Of a stretch of DNA of 21,296 nucleotides, positions 7,978 through 13,261 are shown in pieces. This DNA is from Candidatus Saccharimonadota bacterium. GTDB taxonomy: Bacteria > Patescibacteriota > Saccharimonadia > Saccharimonadales > Saccharimonadaceae. The stretch spans positions 1-21,296 of the forward strand of contig JAQGGY010000005.1 in NCBI GenBank assembly GCA_028289095.1. The letters are read 5' to 3'. Position numbers and translations under genes: made by a program. Positions within the stretch are counted from its first letter, which is position 1. Every line of letters starts with the position of its first letter. The notes under the pieces were generated by a model, which saw only the letters and a list, made by a program, of their open reading frames with translations, made no database searches and was not told where the DNA came from.

Positions 7978-8403
7978 ATGAGCAGTCAAAGCATCGACGT
8001 AACAAAAATGTTGCAAGATCTGGAGGAAAAGGCGTACGCACGTGGCGTTGAAGACGGCAGGAAGCAAGCATTTGCGGAAGTGAATGCCGCTCTGCAATCG
8101 GTTACAAACCCCACACCACAGCCACCTGTGCGGCCGCGTCCTGTCACTTCAGACACCCCAGTCCAGAACCTGGATTTTGGCACTCGCGTGTTCGGACGTC
8201 TGAGGCTCGAAGGGATCGTTACCGTCGGTGACCTCATTCAACGATCGGAAAAGGACCTGCTATATCTGCCTCAGTTTGGTCCGGATTCACTGAAACGCGT
8301 CGTCGATCTGCTTGCCACACACAACTTATCGCTATCTAAGGACGACTATGAGCATCTGCCCATGTTGTCCGGTGGCGGTGGTGGCGAGGAAACAGAACAG
8401 TAA
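7978..8403 (+). CDS. Free-standing RNA polymerase alpha C-terminal-domain-like protein
   Basis: The 141-aa protein starts at ATG 7978 with AAGGAT upstream. Residues 62-120 match the RpoA C-terminal domain (two helix-hairpin-helix motifs): FGTRVFGRLRLEGIVTVGDL, SEKDLLYLPQFG and DSLKRVVDLLATHNLSL. The N-terminal 45 residues are helical and charged (LEEKAYARGVEDGRKQAFAEV), and a Pro-rich linker joins them to the CTD. The tail is Gly/Glu-rich. In full RpoA this domain binds UP-element DNA and activators. Here the RpoA N-terminal assembly domain is absent, so a role as DNA-binding regulator, RNAP partner or HhH protein of other use is inferred. No other RNAP or ribosomal-protein genes lie nearby. 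Confidence 0.82.
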   Translation: MSSQSIDVTKMLQDLEEKAYARGVEDGRKQAFAEVNAALQSVTNPTPQPPVRPRPVTSDTPVQNLDFGTRVFGRLRLEGIVTVGDLIQRSEKDLLYLPQFGPDSLKRVVDLLATHNLSLSKDDYEHLPMLSGGGGGEETEQ

Positions 8404-8419
8404 TCCGACCAAACACTAG

Positions 8420-8465
8420 ACTGTCGGGGGATGTGCACATGCGCCCCCCGACAGTCACATTTTTT
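8420..8465 (+). terminator. Intrinsic terminator of the alpha-CTD-like gene
   Basis: ACTGTCGGGGG (8420-8430) pairs perfectly with CCCCCGACAGT (8445-8455). After CACA comes a run of six T (8460-8465). Confidence 0.9.
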
Positions 8466-8474
8466 CCTTAGCAC

Positions 8475-8531
8475 TATTCGTTCCATAGTTGCGTTATTAT
8501 GCTGACGAGTCCAAAAGGACGAAAACGAATA
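8475..8531 (+). ncRNA. Type III hammerhead self-cleaving ribozyme
   Basis: All hammerhead elements occur in order. Stem III is ATTCGTT (8476-8482) with AACGAAT (8524-8530), plus T8475-A8531. The cleavage triplet ends in U8482-C8483, and U8482 pairs with A8524 (U16.1-A15.1). Stem I is CATAGT (8484-8489) with ATTATG (8496-8501), with one G-U pair and a 6-nt loop. The core CTGACGA is at 8502-8508. Stem II is GTCC-aaaa-GGAC (8509-8520), with the required G10.1-C11.1 pair. GAA (8521-8523) completes the core. The ends lie in stem III, so it is type III. Predicted cleavage is after C8483. It starts about 10 nt after the T-tract of the upstream terminator and abuts the opposing terminator, so it would be made by read-through or an unseen promoter. 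No covariation search was run, but the full match of core plus three helices is very unlikely by chance. Confidence 0.9.
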
Positions 8532-8562
8532 AAAAAAGAAATCCCCCGGATTGACCGGGGGG
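8531..8562 (-). terminator. Intrinsic terminator of the small minus-strand gene
   Basis: On the minus strand CCCCCGG (8561-8555) pairs with CCGGGGG (8549-8543), and a T-rich tail with seven consecutive T follows (8537-8531). It converges on the hammerhead. Confidence 0.88.
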
Positions 8563-8597
8563 TTCCTTATGAAACAGTGGAGGCGCGCTAGTGACGC

Positions 8598-8918
8598 TTA
8601 GTTGGCCTGGCTGTCGTCCGCATGGCATTCGAAGTAGCCTTCGGCGCGTCCGGTGCGTCCTTTTTTTTGGATTTCAGATGACGTATCCAGCGGATATATT
8701 GTGAGATTAGGCGGACCTTTCGGCACGGGGTATATGATCAAGAAGCCGGGCCTGATTGGCGTCAGTCTGACGTCGCTCTTGAATGATTTGAATTCATCGA
8801 GAGACTGCGACTGATTGACAATACGCAGACGGACAAGCAGTTTCTGCATCCAGTTGCGTTTGCGAAAATGCCGCCCAACATTTGGGCGGTGACGACCAGT
8901 GTATTCATAAGGATCCAT
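8598..8918 (-). CDS. Hypothetical 106-aa basic protein
   Basis: The ORF starts at ATG 8918 with a strong AGGAGG Shine-Dalgarno 9 nt upstream, and it has its own promoter and terminator, so it is a real gene. The N-terminal half is basic (GRHRPNVGRHFRKRNWMQKLLVRLR). A central stretch (TPIRPGFLIIYPVPKGPPNLTIYPLD) could be a beta hairpin. There is no signal peptide or membrane helix. I recognise no family. The Shine-Dalgarno lies in one arm of a GGATCC/GGATCC hairpin whose loop holds the start codon, so initiation may be controlled. Confidence 0.7.
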   Translation of the reverse strand: MDPYEYTGRHRPNVGRHFRKRNWMQKLLVRLRIVNQSQSLDEFKSFKSDVRLTPIRPGFLIIYPVPKGPPNLTIYPLDTSSEIQKKGRTGRAEGYFECHADDSQAN

Positions 8919-8933
8919 TTATCGGATCCTCCT
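8911..8933 (-). promoter_or_regulatory. Start-codon hairpin overlapping the Shine-Dalgarno
   Basis: Two GGATCC palindromes (8911-8916 and 8924-8929) can pair across a 7-nt loop that contains most of the ATG. The AGGAGG overlaps one arm. Opening this 6-bp stem would be needed for ribosome binding. Confidence 0.5.
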
Positions 8934-8972
8934 TTCATATCAGATAGGAAATCAACGAATAAATATATATCT

Positions 8973-9001
8973 ATTATAGCATTTTTTCACTTTTTGAGCA
9001 A
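8973..9001 (-). promoter_or_regulatory. Promoter of the 106-aa gene
   Basis: On the minus strand TTGCTC (9001-8996), a 17-bp spacer and a perfect TATAAT (8978-8973) are seen. Confidence 0.75.
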
Positions 9002-9019
9002 GTTGTTAGCCGCGCTAGC

Positions 9020-9047
9020 TTGCTTTTATACAGCTTAAGGATATAAT
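9020..9047 (+). promoter_or_regulatory. Promoter of the PepSY gene
   Basis: TTGCTT (9020-9025), a 16-bp spacer and a perfect TATAAT (9042-9047), 35 nt upstream of the ATG at 9083. It is divergent from the promoter at 8973-9001. Confidence 0.75.
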
Positions 9048-9082
9048 TTTAAACATATACAACGCCTAAAAAGAAAGTAATT

Positions 9083-9889
9083 ATGAATAAGCTAACAAAA
9101 CGCAGTACTGTCCCCGTGCGAAGAATCGGCATCGCTGTAGCGGCCATAGTAATCGTGGGCGCGCTAGGCTGGAAAGCATATGACATGTGGGCCAACAGGA
9201 CAGCCACCAGCACGGTCAGCGAAGTTACTATGGTCGACATTACACCAACGGCACTAACGGGACTGAAGGACGCCATCGCCATCGCAACCACAGCAGTTGC
9301 TAATAAACCTGGCGTGACAGTTGCGCATATCGAGTTAGAACAAGGTGAAACAGGTCCAATGGCATACAAAATGCTGTTATCTAATGGAACGATTGCCGTG
9401 TACAATGCACAAACCGGGGGACTGATTAAATCGGCACCTAGCACTCAAACATCCAGTGAAGCATTGCCAAACGGCTTTACGAGCGGCATAGGTTTTGCAA
9501 GGGCAGTCGAAATCGCCCGCGCTAAAAAACCAGGCAGTAGGGTATACAAAGTCGAATTAGAATTAGAAGGCGGAGTCGTCGTATACAGCGTCCGCTTTAG
9601 TGATAAAGCACGCGTTGACGTTAACATGCAGGACGGAATGATCGTTCGCACCAAAGCTGCACAAATAAAAGATACGGTCATGACAACCGATGATAATTCT
9701 GGGTCTGGATCAAATTCTAACAATAGCGGCCCAGGATCATCCGACGATAGCAAGTCAAGCAGCAGTAATTCTGGATCTAGTAATAATGACGGTCTAAGCG
9801 TAAGCGATGACGATGATCGCGACGACAGCATCAAATCCGGCGAGACAGGCGATAATTCTGACAATTCAGGGAGTGGCAAAAACCGCTAA
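9083..9889 (+). CDS. Membrane-anchored double PepSY-domain protein with acidic Ser/Asp tail
   Basis: The 268-aa protein has a basic N-terminus, one membrane helix (about 14-31) and an extracytoplasmic part. Two PepSY-like units are visible: about 62-115 (AIAIATTAVANKPGVTVAHIELEQ ending VYNAQTGGLI) and about 135-192 (FARAVEIARAKKPGSRVYKVELE ending VNMQDGMIV). Residues 200-268 are low complexity (S, N, G, D runs, DDDDRDD) and probably disordered. PepSY domains are linked to peptidase inhibition and to extracellular or cell-wall sensing; the partner here is unknown. The acidic tail could bind calcium or act as a wall spacer. An AAAGAAAG Shine-Dalgarno precedes the start. A shared terminator separates it from the convergent rpf-like gene. 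Confidence 0.82.
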   Translation: MNKLTKRSTVPVRRIGIAVAAIVIVGALGWKAYDMWANRTATSTVSEVTMVDITPTALTGLKDAIAIATTAVANKPGVTVAHIELEQGETGPMAYKMLLSNGTIAVYNAQTGGLIKSAPSTQTSSEALPNGFTSGIGFARAVEIARAKKPGSRVYKVELELEGGVVVYSVRFSDKARVDVNMQDGMIVRTKAAQIKDTVMTTDDNSGSGSNSNNSGPGSSDDSKSSSSNSGSSNNDGLSVSDDDDRDDSIKSGETGDNSDNSGSGKNR

Positions 9890-9904
9890 TACATTCTGTC
9901 TAAT

Positions 9905-9942
9905 ATAAATGATCCGCAGTGTAACAGCTGCGGATCATTTAT
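9905..9942. terminator. Bidirectional terminator
   Basis: A perfect 15-bp stem pairs ATAAATGATCCGCAG (9905-9919) with its complement at 9928-9942 around an 8-nt loop. The A/T-rich ends provide T-rich 3' flanks in both directions. It lies between convergent genes. Confidence 0.85.
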
Positions 9943-9953
9943 AACGAGACTAT

Positions 9954-10592
9954 TTAACGTAAGCCAAGTTTTGCCGTACATGCAGGCCATGCGCCCCAGC
10001 CTTGACGGGCGAGTAGCATCTCACCGCGCTGGATTTGCTCTTCACGGCTAGCGTTGCTAGGTAAACCGCTACCGCCCACCGCTTGCCAGCTACTGATCGT
10101 AAACTGCAATCCGCCATAGTAGCCGTTGCCCGTATTGATAGCCCAGTTACCACCAGCTTCACACTGCGCTAACTGATCCCATACGCCACCACCTGCTACA
10201 GGTGCGGCAGCAACGCGTGGCGCAACACTACGCGTTGCGGGTGCAGACTGTTGCGTCTGCGCAACTGGTGCAGCCACTATAGGCGTTGCGACAGGTTCCG
10301 CAGGCATAGGTCGAGTTACTAAGTGTTCGTCCGCAGCAGGGACGCGTAGTTCTTCGCCAGGAAAAATCATATTTGGGTTTTCAATTTTTTCGTTGGCGTC
10401 AAACAATCGTTGAATTGTTGATTCTTTTTCTGTAGCAATCTTGCTTAGGCTATCACCAGGCTGAATTTCAACCATTTTAGCGGCTACTTCTTTTTTAATT
10501 TCTTGTTTTGGGGTAGCATTAGCTACCGTCGAGCTAGAACCGAGTACGATCGTACCTAAGACAGCTGCTAGCGATAAAGCGATTAAACGCAT
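9954..10592 (-). CDS. Secreted LysM + Rpf/transglycosylase-like cell-wall lytic protein
   Basis: The 212-aa protein has a signal peptide (1-26, ending ANA), a LysM peptidoglycan-binding domain (about 41-85: VEIQPGDSLSKIA, IFPGEELRV), a Pro/Ala linker and a C-terminal resuscitation-promoting-factor-like domain (137-212). In CEAGGNWAINTGNGYYGGLQF, E145 is the expected catalytic glutamate, and C144/C205 are placed like the conserved Rpf disulfide. It should cleave the glycan strands of peptidoglycan. In an epibiont it may act on its own wall or that of an actinobacterial host. AAGGAGGG sits 10 nt before the ATG. A structured leader of about 120 nt precedes it. No gene symbol is given because Rpf subfamilies vary. 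Confidence 0.9.
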   Translation of the reverse strand: MRLIALSLAAVLGTIVLGSSSTVANATPKQEIKKEVAAKMVEIQPGDSLSKIATEKESTIQRLFDANEKIENPNMIFPGEELRVPAADEHLVTRPMPAEPVATPIVAAPVAQTQQSAPATRSVAPRVAAAPVAGGGVWDQLAQCEAGGNWAINTGNGYYGGLQFTISSWQAVGGSGLPSNASREEQIQRGEMLLARQGWGAWPACTAKLGLR

Positions 10593-10712
10593 AGTATTTT
10601 AACCCTCCTTGCTGACTCCCTGTAGTATTATCCGCTATTAATAGTTGTTTGAACTTGGTGGATAACAGGGGTAGCGCGTGTGTTTTAAAACTCCACGTAA
10701 AAAAACACACAA
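10593..10712 (-). promoter_or_regulatory. Structured 5' leader of the rpf-like gene
   Basis: The leader of about 120 nt folds into a 5'-terminal 9-bp hairpin (10702-10710 with 10678-10686). A second stacked stem follows, with CCCTGT/ACAGGG (10618-10623 with 10665-10670) closing TATCC/GGATA (10629-10633 with 10660-10664). Actinobacterial rpf genes are known to be controlled by c-di-AMP riboswitches, but I cannot match that consensus here. Confidence 0.5.
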
Positions 10713-10717
10713 GATTA

Positions 10718-10746
10718 AGCATAATCGATATTTGTCAGCGTGTCAA
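10718..10746 (-). promoter_or_regulatory. Promoter of the rpf-like gene
   Basis: On the minus strand a perfect TTGACA (10746-10741), a 17-bp spacer and TATGCT (10723-10718) are seen. Only 29 bp separate it from the divergent -35 at 10776. Confidence 0.75.
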
Positions 10747-10775
10747 GTTGGTAGGAGTACTACTGAATGTCGCTA

Positions 10776-10804
10776 TTGACAAAACGTTTAATCTGTGCTA
10801 TATT
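10776..10804 (+). promoter_or_regulatory. Consensus promoter of a putative ncRNA
   Basis: A perfect TTGACA (10776-10781), a 17-bp spacer and TATATT (10799-10804) are seen. No ORF starts within the next 330 bp. Confidence 0.8.
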
Positions 10805-10810
10805 GAATAG

Positions 10811-11069
10811 TAACAAACGTTTTTCTTATAAAAACCTAACTCTTTCACTTGTCTTAACAAGCGTTCGTCTGACCTACTAAGGCACAATTACGCCAAGGCG
10901 CACGAATCGTATATATGAAATAACAGGGATAACACAAACAAGAAAATCTTTGTACCGAGCCAGCGCATAGGCCGGGCCGACTGAATGTTTCGTCATGATA
11001 AAACATCGCTCTTTATATGCGTAAAAACGTTGAATTAAAGTAACTCCGCCATACACTGCGGAGTTACTT
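10811..11069 (+). ncRNA. Putative structured non-coding RNA of unknown family
   Basis: The unit has a strong promoter and no coding frame. A perfect long-range helix pairs AACGTTTTT (10816-10824) with AAAAACGTT (11023-11031), extended by TATAAA/TTTATA (10827-10832 with 11012-11017). Internal hairpins include ATGTTT/AAACAT (10985-10990 with 11001-11006) and CCG-A-GCC/GGC-CGG near 10955-10976. A terminator-like stem follows at 11038-11069. I compared it by eye with tmRNA, RNase P, SRP RNA and 6S RNA. It lacks the hallmark sequences of the first three; a 6S-like role stays possible because of the long closing helix. Length is about 220-260 nt. It could also be a long leader of the next gene with an attenuator. 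Confidence 0.62.
11038..11069 (+). terminator. Terminator-like hairpin ending the putative ncRNA
   Basis: A perfect 12-bp stem pairs AAGTAACTCCGC (11038-11049) with GCGGAGTTACTT (11058-11069). There is no strong T-tract, but the 3' arm and following bases are T-rich, as in the bidirectional terminator at 9905-9942. A perfect TATAAT at 11080-11085, without a clear -35, may start the next gene. Confidence 0.65.
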
Positions 11070-11144
11070 GTATATTAGGTATAATTATGGCATCATACGA
11101 CTAATAGTTTTGCGAATATTTTCCCTAGCTACGAAAGGTTAACA

Positions 11145-11651
11145 GTGTCAGAAGTCGAGATGGAACGGATACAGCTGAATCGCATCAATGTATTCAACAA
11201 AGATTCAAACGTGTCCGCCGAATTATCGTCAACGATCGCAATTGGATCCAAGTTATTCGAGCGCCTGAACAGCTGTGCGTCGGTTTTGAAACTGAACGCA
11301 CCAATACCAGCCAATCCGAAAAGCATCTACAATTACACGATGCTGATCCGAATCAGAAAGACATTCCCTTATGAAACAGCAGAAAGCGAAATAGCCGAAA
11401 CACTAAAGCAGTGGTACGAAGAACATTGCGGCGGTATTGATGTATACCGACCCTTGTACATCGTCCAGCAAACAGGTGATACGCCATCAGAAATTCTGCG
11501 ACCCACGCCCGATTCGCCTCGTGCTCAGATAGGAAATCTGACGATTCTGCATGAACTTGCTAAAAGCCTTGGCAATGTAGATGATTCATCCAAGTACGGC
11601 CATCGCATCCATGCATTGCGCGACCAGCTAGGTCAACGGGGACACTTTTAA
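11145..11651 (+). CDS. Hypothetical 168-aa cytoplasmic protein
   Basis: GTG start at 11145 with AAAGG upstream; a downstream in-frame ATG at 11160 is an alternative. There is no signal peptide or membrane helix. The body is mixed alpha/beta: NYTMLIRIRKTFPYETAESE looks like a beta-strand followed by a helix, and the C-terminal half holds AQIGNLTILHELAKSLGN and a His/Arg-rich end (KYGHRIHALRDQLGQRGHF). I recognise no family. The gene is bounded by its own hairpin terminator and lies between the putative ncRNA and the DUF4178 cluster, with no obvious link to either. Confidence 0.65.
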   Translation: MSEVEMERIQLNRINVFNKDSNVSAELSSTIAIGSKLFERLNSCASVLKLNAPIPANPKSIYNYTMLIRIRKTFPYETAESEIAETLKQWYEEHCGGIDVYRPLYIVQQTGDTPSEILRPTPDSPRAQIGNLTILHELAKSLGNVDDSSKYGHRIHALRDQLGQRGHF

Positions 11652-11655
11652 TCTA

Positions 11656-11728
11656 CCCGCTTCACGAAAAGCCACTAACACACCTAAACGGCATGTTAGT
11701 AAAGTGCTTTTTATGAAGCGGGCTTTTC
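11656..11728 (+). terminator. Long compound hairpin terminator
   Basis: CCCGCTTCA (11656-11664) pairs with TGAAGCGGG (11714-11722), AAAAGC (11667-11672) with GCTTTT (11706-11711), and ACTAACA (11674-11680) with TGTTAGT (11694-11700). CTTTTC follows. It begins 4 nt after the stop codon. Confidence 0.75.
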
Positions 11729-11734
11729 ATATAT

Positions 11735-11760
11735 TAAAAAAACCCTACGAAGAGTAGGGT
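11735..11760 (-). terminator. Intrinsic terminator of the DUF4178 gene
   Basis: On the minus strand ACCCTAC (11760-11754) pairs with GTAGGGT (11748-11742), followed by seven T. Confidence 0.88.
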
Positions 11761-11780
11761 AAGATCATCGAAATAAGTTG

Positions 11781-11819
11781 GGATCGAGCAGCCGCACGTA
11801 ATGTGCGACTACTCGATCC
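11781..11819 (-). other. 3'-UTR hairpin of the DUF4178 gene
   Basis: GGATCGAG (11781-11788) pairs perfectly with CTCGATCC (11812-11819), and CGCAC (11793-11797) with GTGCG (11803-11807) inside. It lies 11 nt after the stop codon and ahead of the true T-tract terminator, the same layout as at 7272-7314. Confidence 0.75.
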
Positions 11820-11829
11820 TGCTCTTGTG

Positions 11830-12480
11830 CTACTGAGGCAATTTTGGAAGGTCCATAATGTCCTCGATATTGCAGTCCTGACCGATGCTTACTTCCCAGC
11901 TTCCGCCGTCGTACCGTTCGTATGACAGCAGTCTGTCGTCATCGCCGATGAAATCAACGTACTCGACAGATCCGGCCTTGGGGCGAAAGTCAGTCTGGCC
12001 TTCAACCTTGTAGTTGGCCTGGCCGCGCTCGTCAAGGCGGAATTTTGTCCCGTCAAAGACAAGTGTTTTTGCGGTCGGGGAGTCAGGCAGCAAGTCACGT
12101 CCTGCTGTCAGATCAGACCAAAGACTAGCTTCCCAATCCTCGTCTTTTTCGAGGCTGATCCATAGACGTTCCTTGGTTTCAAGGTTCTGCAGCCGATAGT
12201 CAAACCAAGTGTAGCCTTCGGCATCGTTATAGCTAACTTTACCTTTGACTTCATACCACTTGTCGGCGTAACCGACCGTCGATCCAATTTCAAGTTCGAC
12301 GGGGCAGCGATTGGCTCGTTCTTCAGCTTGTTGCTTGCGCCGATTTTCATCCTTTGCTTCGCGCTCTTGCTTTTCGCGCTCTTGGCGCTTGCGCTTGAGG
12401 CTTCCCAACAGAATGACGATTGCAAAAGCCAAGGCAACTACAAGAAGCAAAACTAAAATTACTGTCCAGACTACATCCAT
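11830..12480 (-). CDS. Membrane-anchored DUF4178 protein
   Basis: One N-terminal membrane helix (about 3-26) is followed by a highly charged coil (KRKRQEREKQEREAKDENRRKQQAEERANR) and a DUF4178 domain (about 62-203). The domain shows IGSTVGYADKWYEVKGKVSY, GYTWFDYRLQ and LWISLEKDEDW, typical of this beta-rich family. Of two in-frame ATGs (12486 and 12480), the second is chosen because GAAAGG lies 7 nt before it. DUF4178 has no proven chemistry, but it recurs with DUF350, DUF4247, DUF2617 and SpeE-like genes. The divergent neighbours here are exactly of that set, so a shared envelope/polyamine function is inferred. Confidence 0.85.
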   Translation of the reverse strand: MDVVWTVILVLLLVVALAFAIVILLGSLKRKRQEREKQEREAKDENRRKQQAEERANRCPVELEIGSTVGYADKWYEVKGKVSYNDAEGYTWFDYRLQNLETKERLWISLEKDEDWEASLWSDLTAGRDLLPDSPTAKTLVFDGTKFRLDERGQANYKVEGQTDFRPKAGSVEYVDFIGDDDRLLSYERYDGGSWEVSIGQDCNIEDIMDLPKLPQ

Positions 12481-12544
12481 GAACATACCTTTCTAGAAGA
12501 TTGTCGGTGCACAGAGCTCTTCGGCCGAAACCAAAGCTTTATTA

Positions 12545-12573
12545 TTTATAACATATTTTTATCGACAAGTCTA
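12545..12573 (-). promoter_or_regulatory. Putative promoter of the DUF4178 gene
   Basis: On the minus strand TAGACT (12573-12568), a 17-bp spacer and TATAAA (12550-12545) are seen, back to back with the plus-strand promoter 18 bp away. Confidence 0.6.
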
Positions 12574-12590
12574 TAATACCATCCCACCCC

Positions 12591-12619
12591 TTGACATTGG
12601 TTATAAAAAGTAGTATAAT
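12591..12619 (+). promoter_or_regulatory. Perfect consensus sigma70 promoter of the DUF2617-SpeE operon
   Basis: TTGACA (12591-12596), a 17-bp spacer and TATAAT (12614-12619). This is a full match to the consensus at ideal spacing. Confidence 0.93.
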
Positions 12620-12684
12620 CACGCGAGTATCTAGCGGATACACGCTGGTATATTCCGGCCGGACATTAACAAGAAAGAAGGAAC

Positions 12685-13260
12685 ATGATGCATGATGCAT
12701 CACTGTTTACCGACCAAAGCCCCGATGACCTACACCTAAGTCTTATCGAAGGTGAGTTGAACGTCGAACCATACAATGTATTGTGGAGTTCGACCGTAGA
12801 TATATGCGGCATATCTGTCACTGCCAGAGTGATTGGCGCAAGCCATATCATTTCTTACGAGACAGAAAATGGCGTATTACACGAAATGCTAGCCTGCGTA
12901 ACACCACCGAGTGATCTGGATTCATTCCAACTACGCCTCGGTGACGCCAAAAAGCATGTCGTCGAACGCCAAAACGCACATTTCAGCTATTCGTTCACAT
13001 CTAACCGAATACCCTGGAGAAATTTTATTTCTCCTTTTAGCTACCTTGTCGGAAAAGCGAATTCCCCTGAAAGCGGCGGATTTGGGATTGCGTATGAATT
13101 CCCCCAGGGAGATCTGGCTGCCATCCCGATGACCGTCATTATGGGGAAACCAAGCCTTATAGGCGAGTATGCCAGTATCTGGTCTGCACATTCCTACCCA
13201 GGTCAAGCTGTTGTCATGAGCCACAGTGCGATTTCAACCGTCAAAACACAAGGAGCATAA
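12685..13260 (+). CDS. DUF2617-like protein
   Basis: The 191-aa soluble protein starts at ATG 12685 after AGAAGGA; the ATG directly after it is an alternative. Residues about 35-60 (WSSTVDICGISVTARVIGASHIISYE) resemble the conserved core of DUF2617, where a strand leads into an R-V-x-GASH motif. The C-terminal half has several aromatic and Pro/Gly turns (FSYSFTSNRIPWRNF, FGIAYEFPQGDLAAIPMTVI). No enzymatic motif is obvious. DUF2617 genes commonly sit in DUF4178/DUF350/SpeE neighbourhoods, and this one leads such an operon, only 1 nt before the next start. The family call rests on a short motif plus context. Confidence 0.72.
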   Translation: MMHDASLFTDQSPDDLHLSLIEGELNVEPYNVLWSSTVDICGISVTARVIGASHIISYETENGVLHEMLACVTPPSDLDSFQLRLGDAKKHVVERQNAHFSYSFTSNRIPWRNFISPFSYLVGKANSPESGGFGIAYEFPQGDLAAIPMTVIMGKPSLIGEYASIWSAHSYPGQAVVMSHSAISTVKTQGA

Positions 13261-13261
13261 C

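Noticed and set aside
9445..9879. Antisense 144-aa Leu/Ser-rich ORF
   Set aside because: It is a shadow of the Ser/Asp-rich PepSY tail, with no Shine-Dalgarno or promoter.
10658..10667. DnaA-box-like TTATCCACC on the minus strand
   Set aside because: It is a single imperfect copy without dnaA, dnaN or clustered boxes. It is part of the rpf leader stem.
10917..10934. ATAACAGGGATAACA, similar to a homing-endonuclease (I-SceI-like) site
   Set aside because: Only part of the site matches and no endonuclease gene or intron is nearby.
12625..12684. Small hairpins (AGCG/CGCT, TCCGGCCGGA) in the DUF2617 leader
   Set aside because: They are too short for a riboswitch, and the leader is only about 60 nt.
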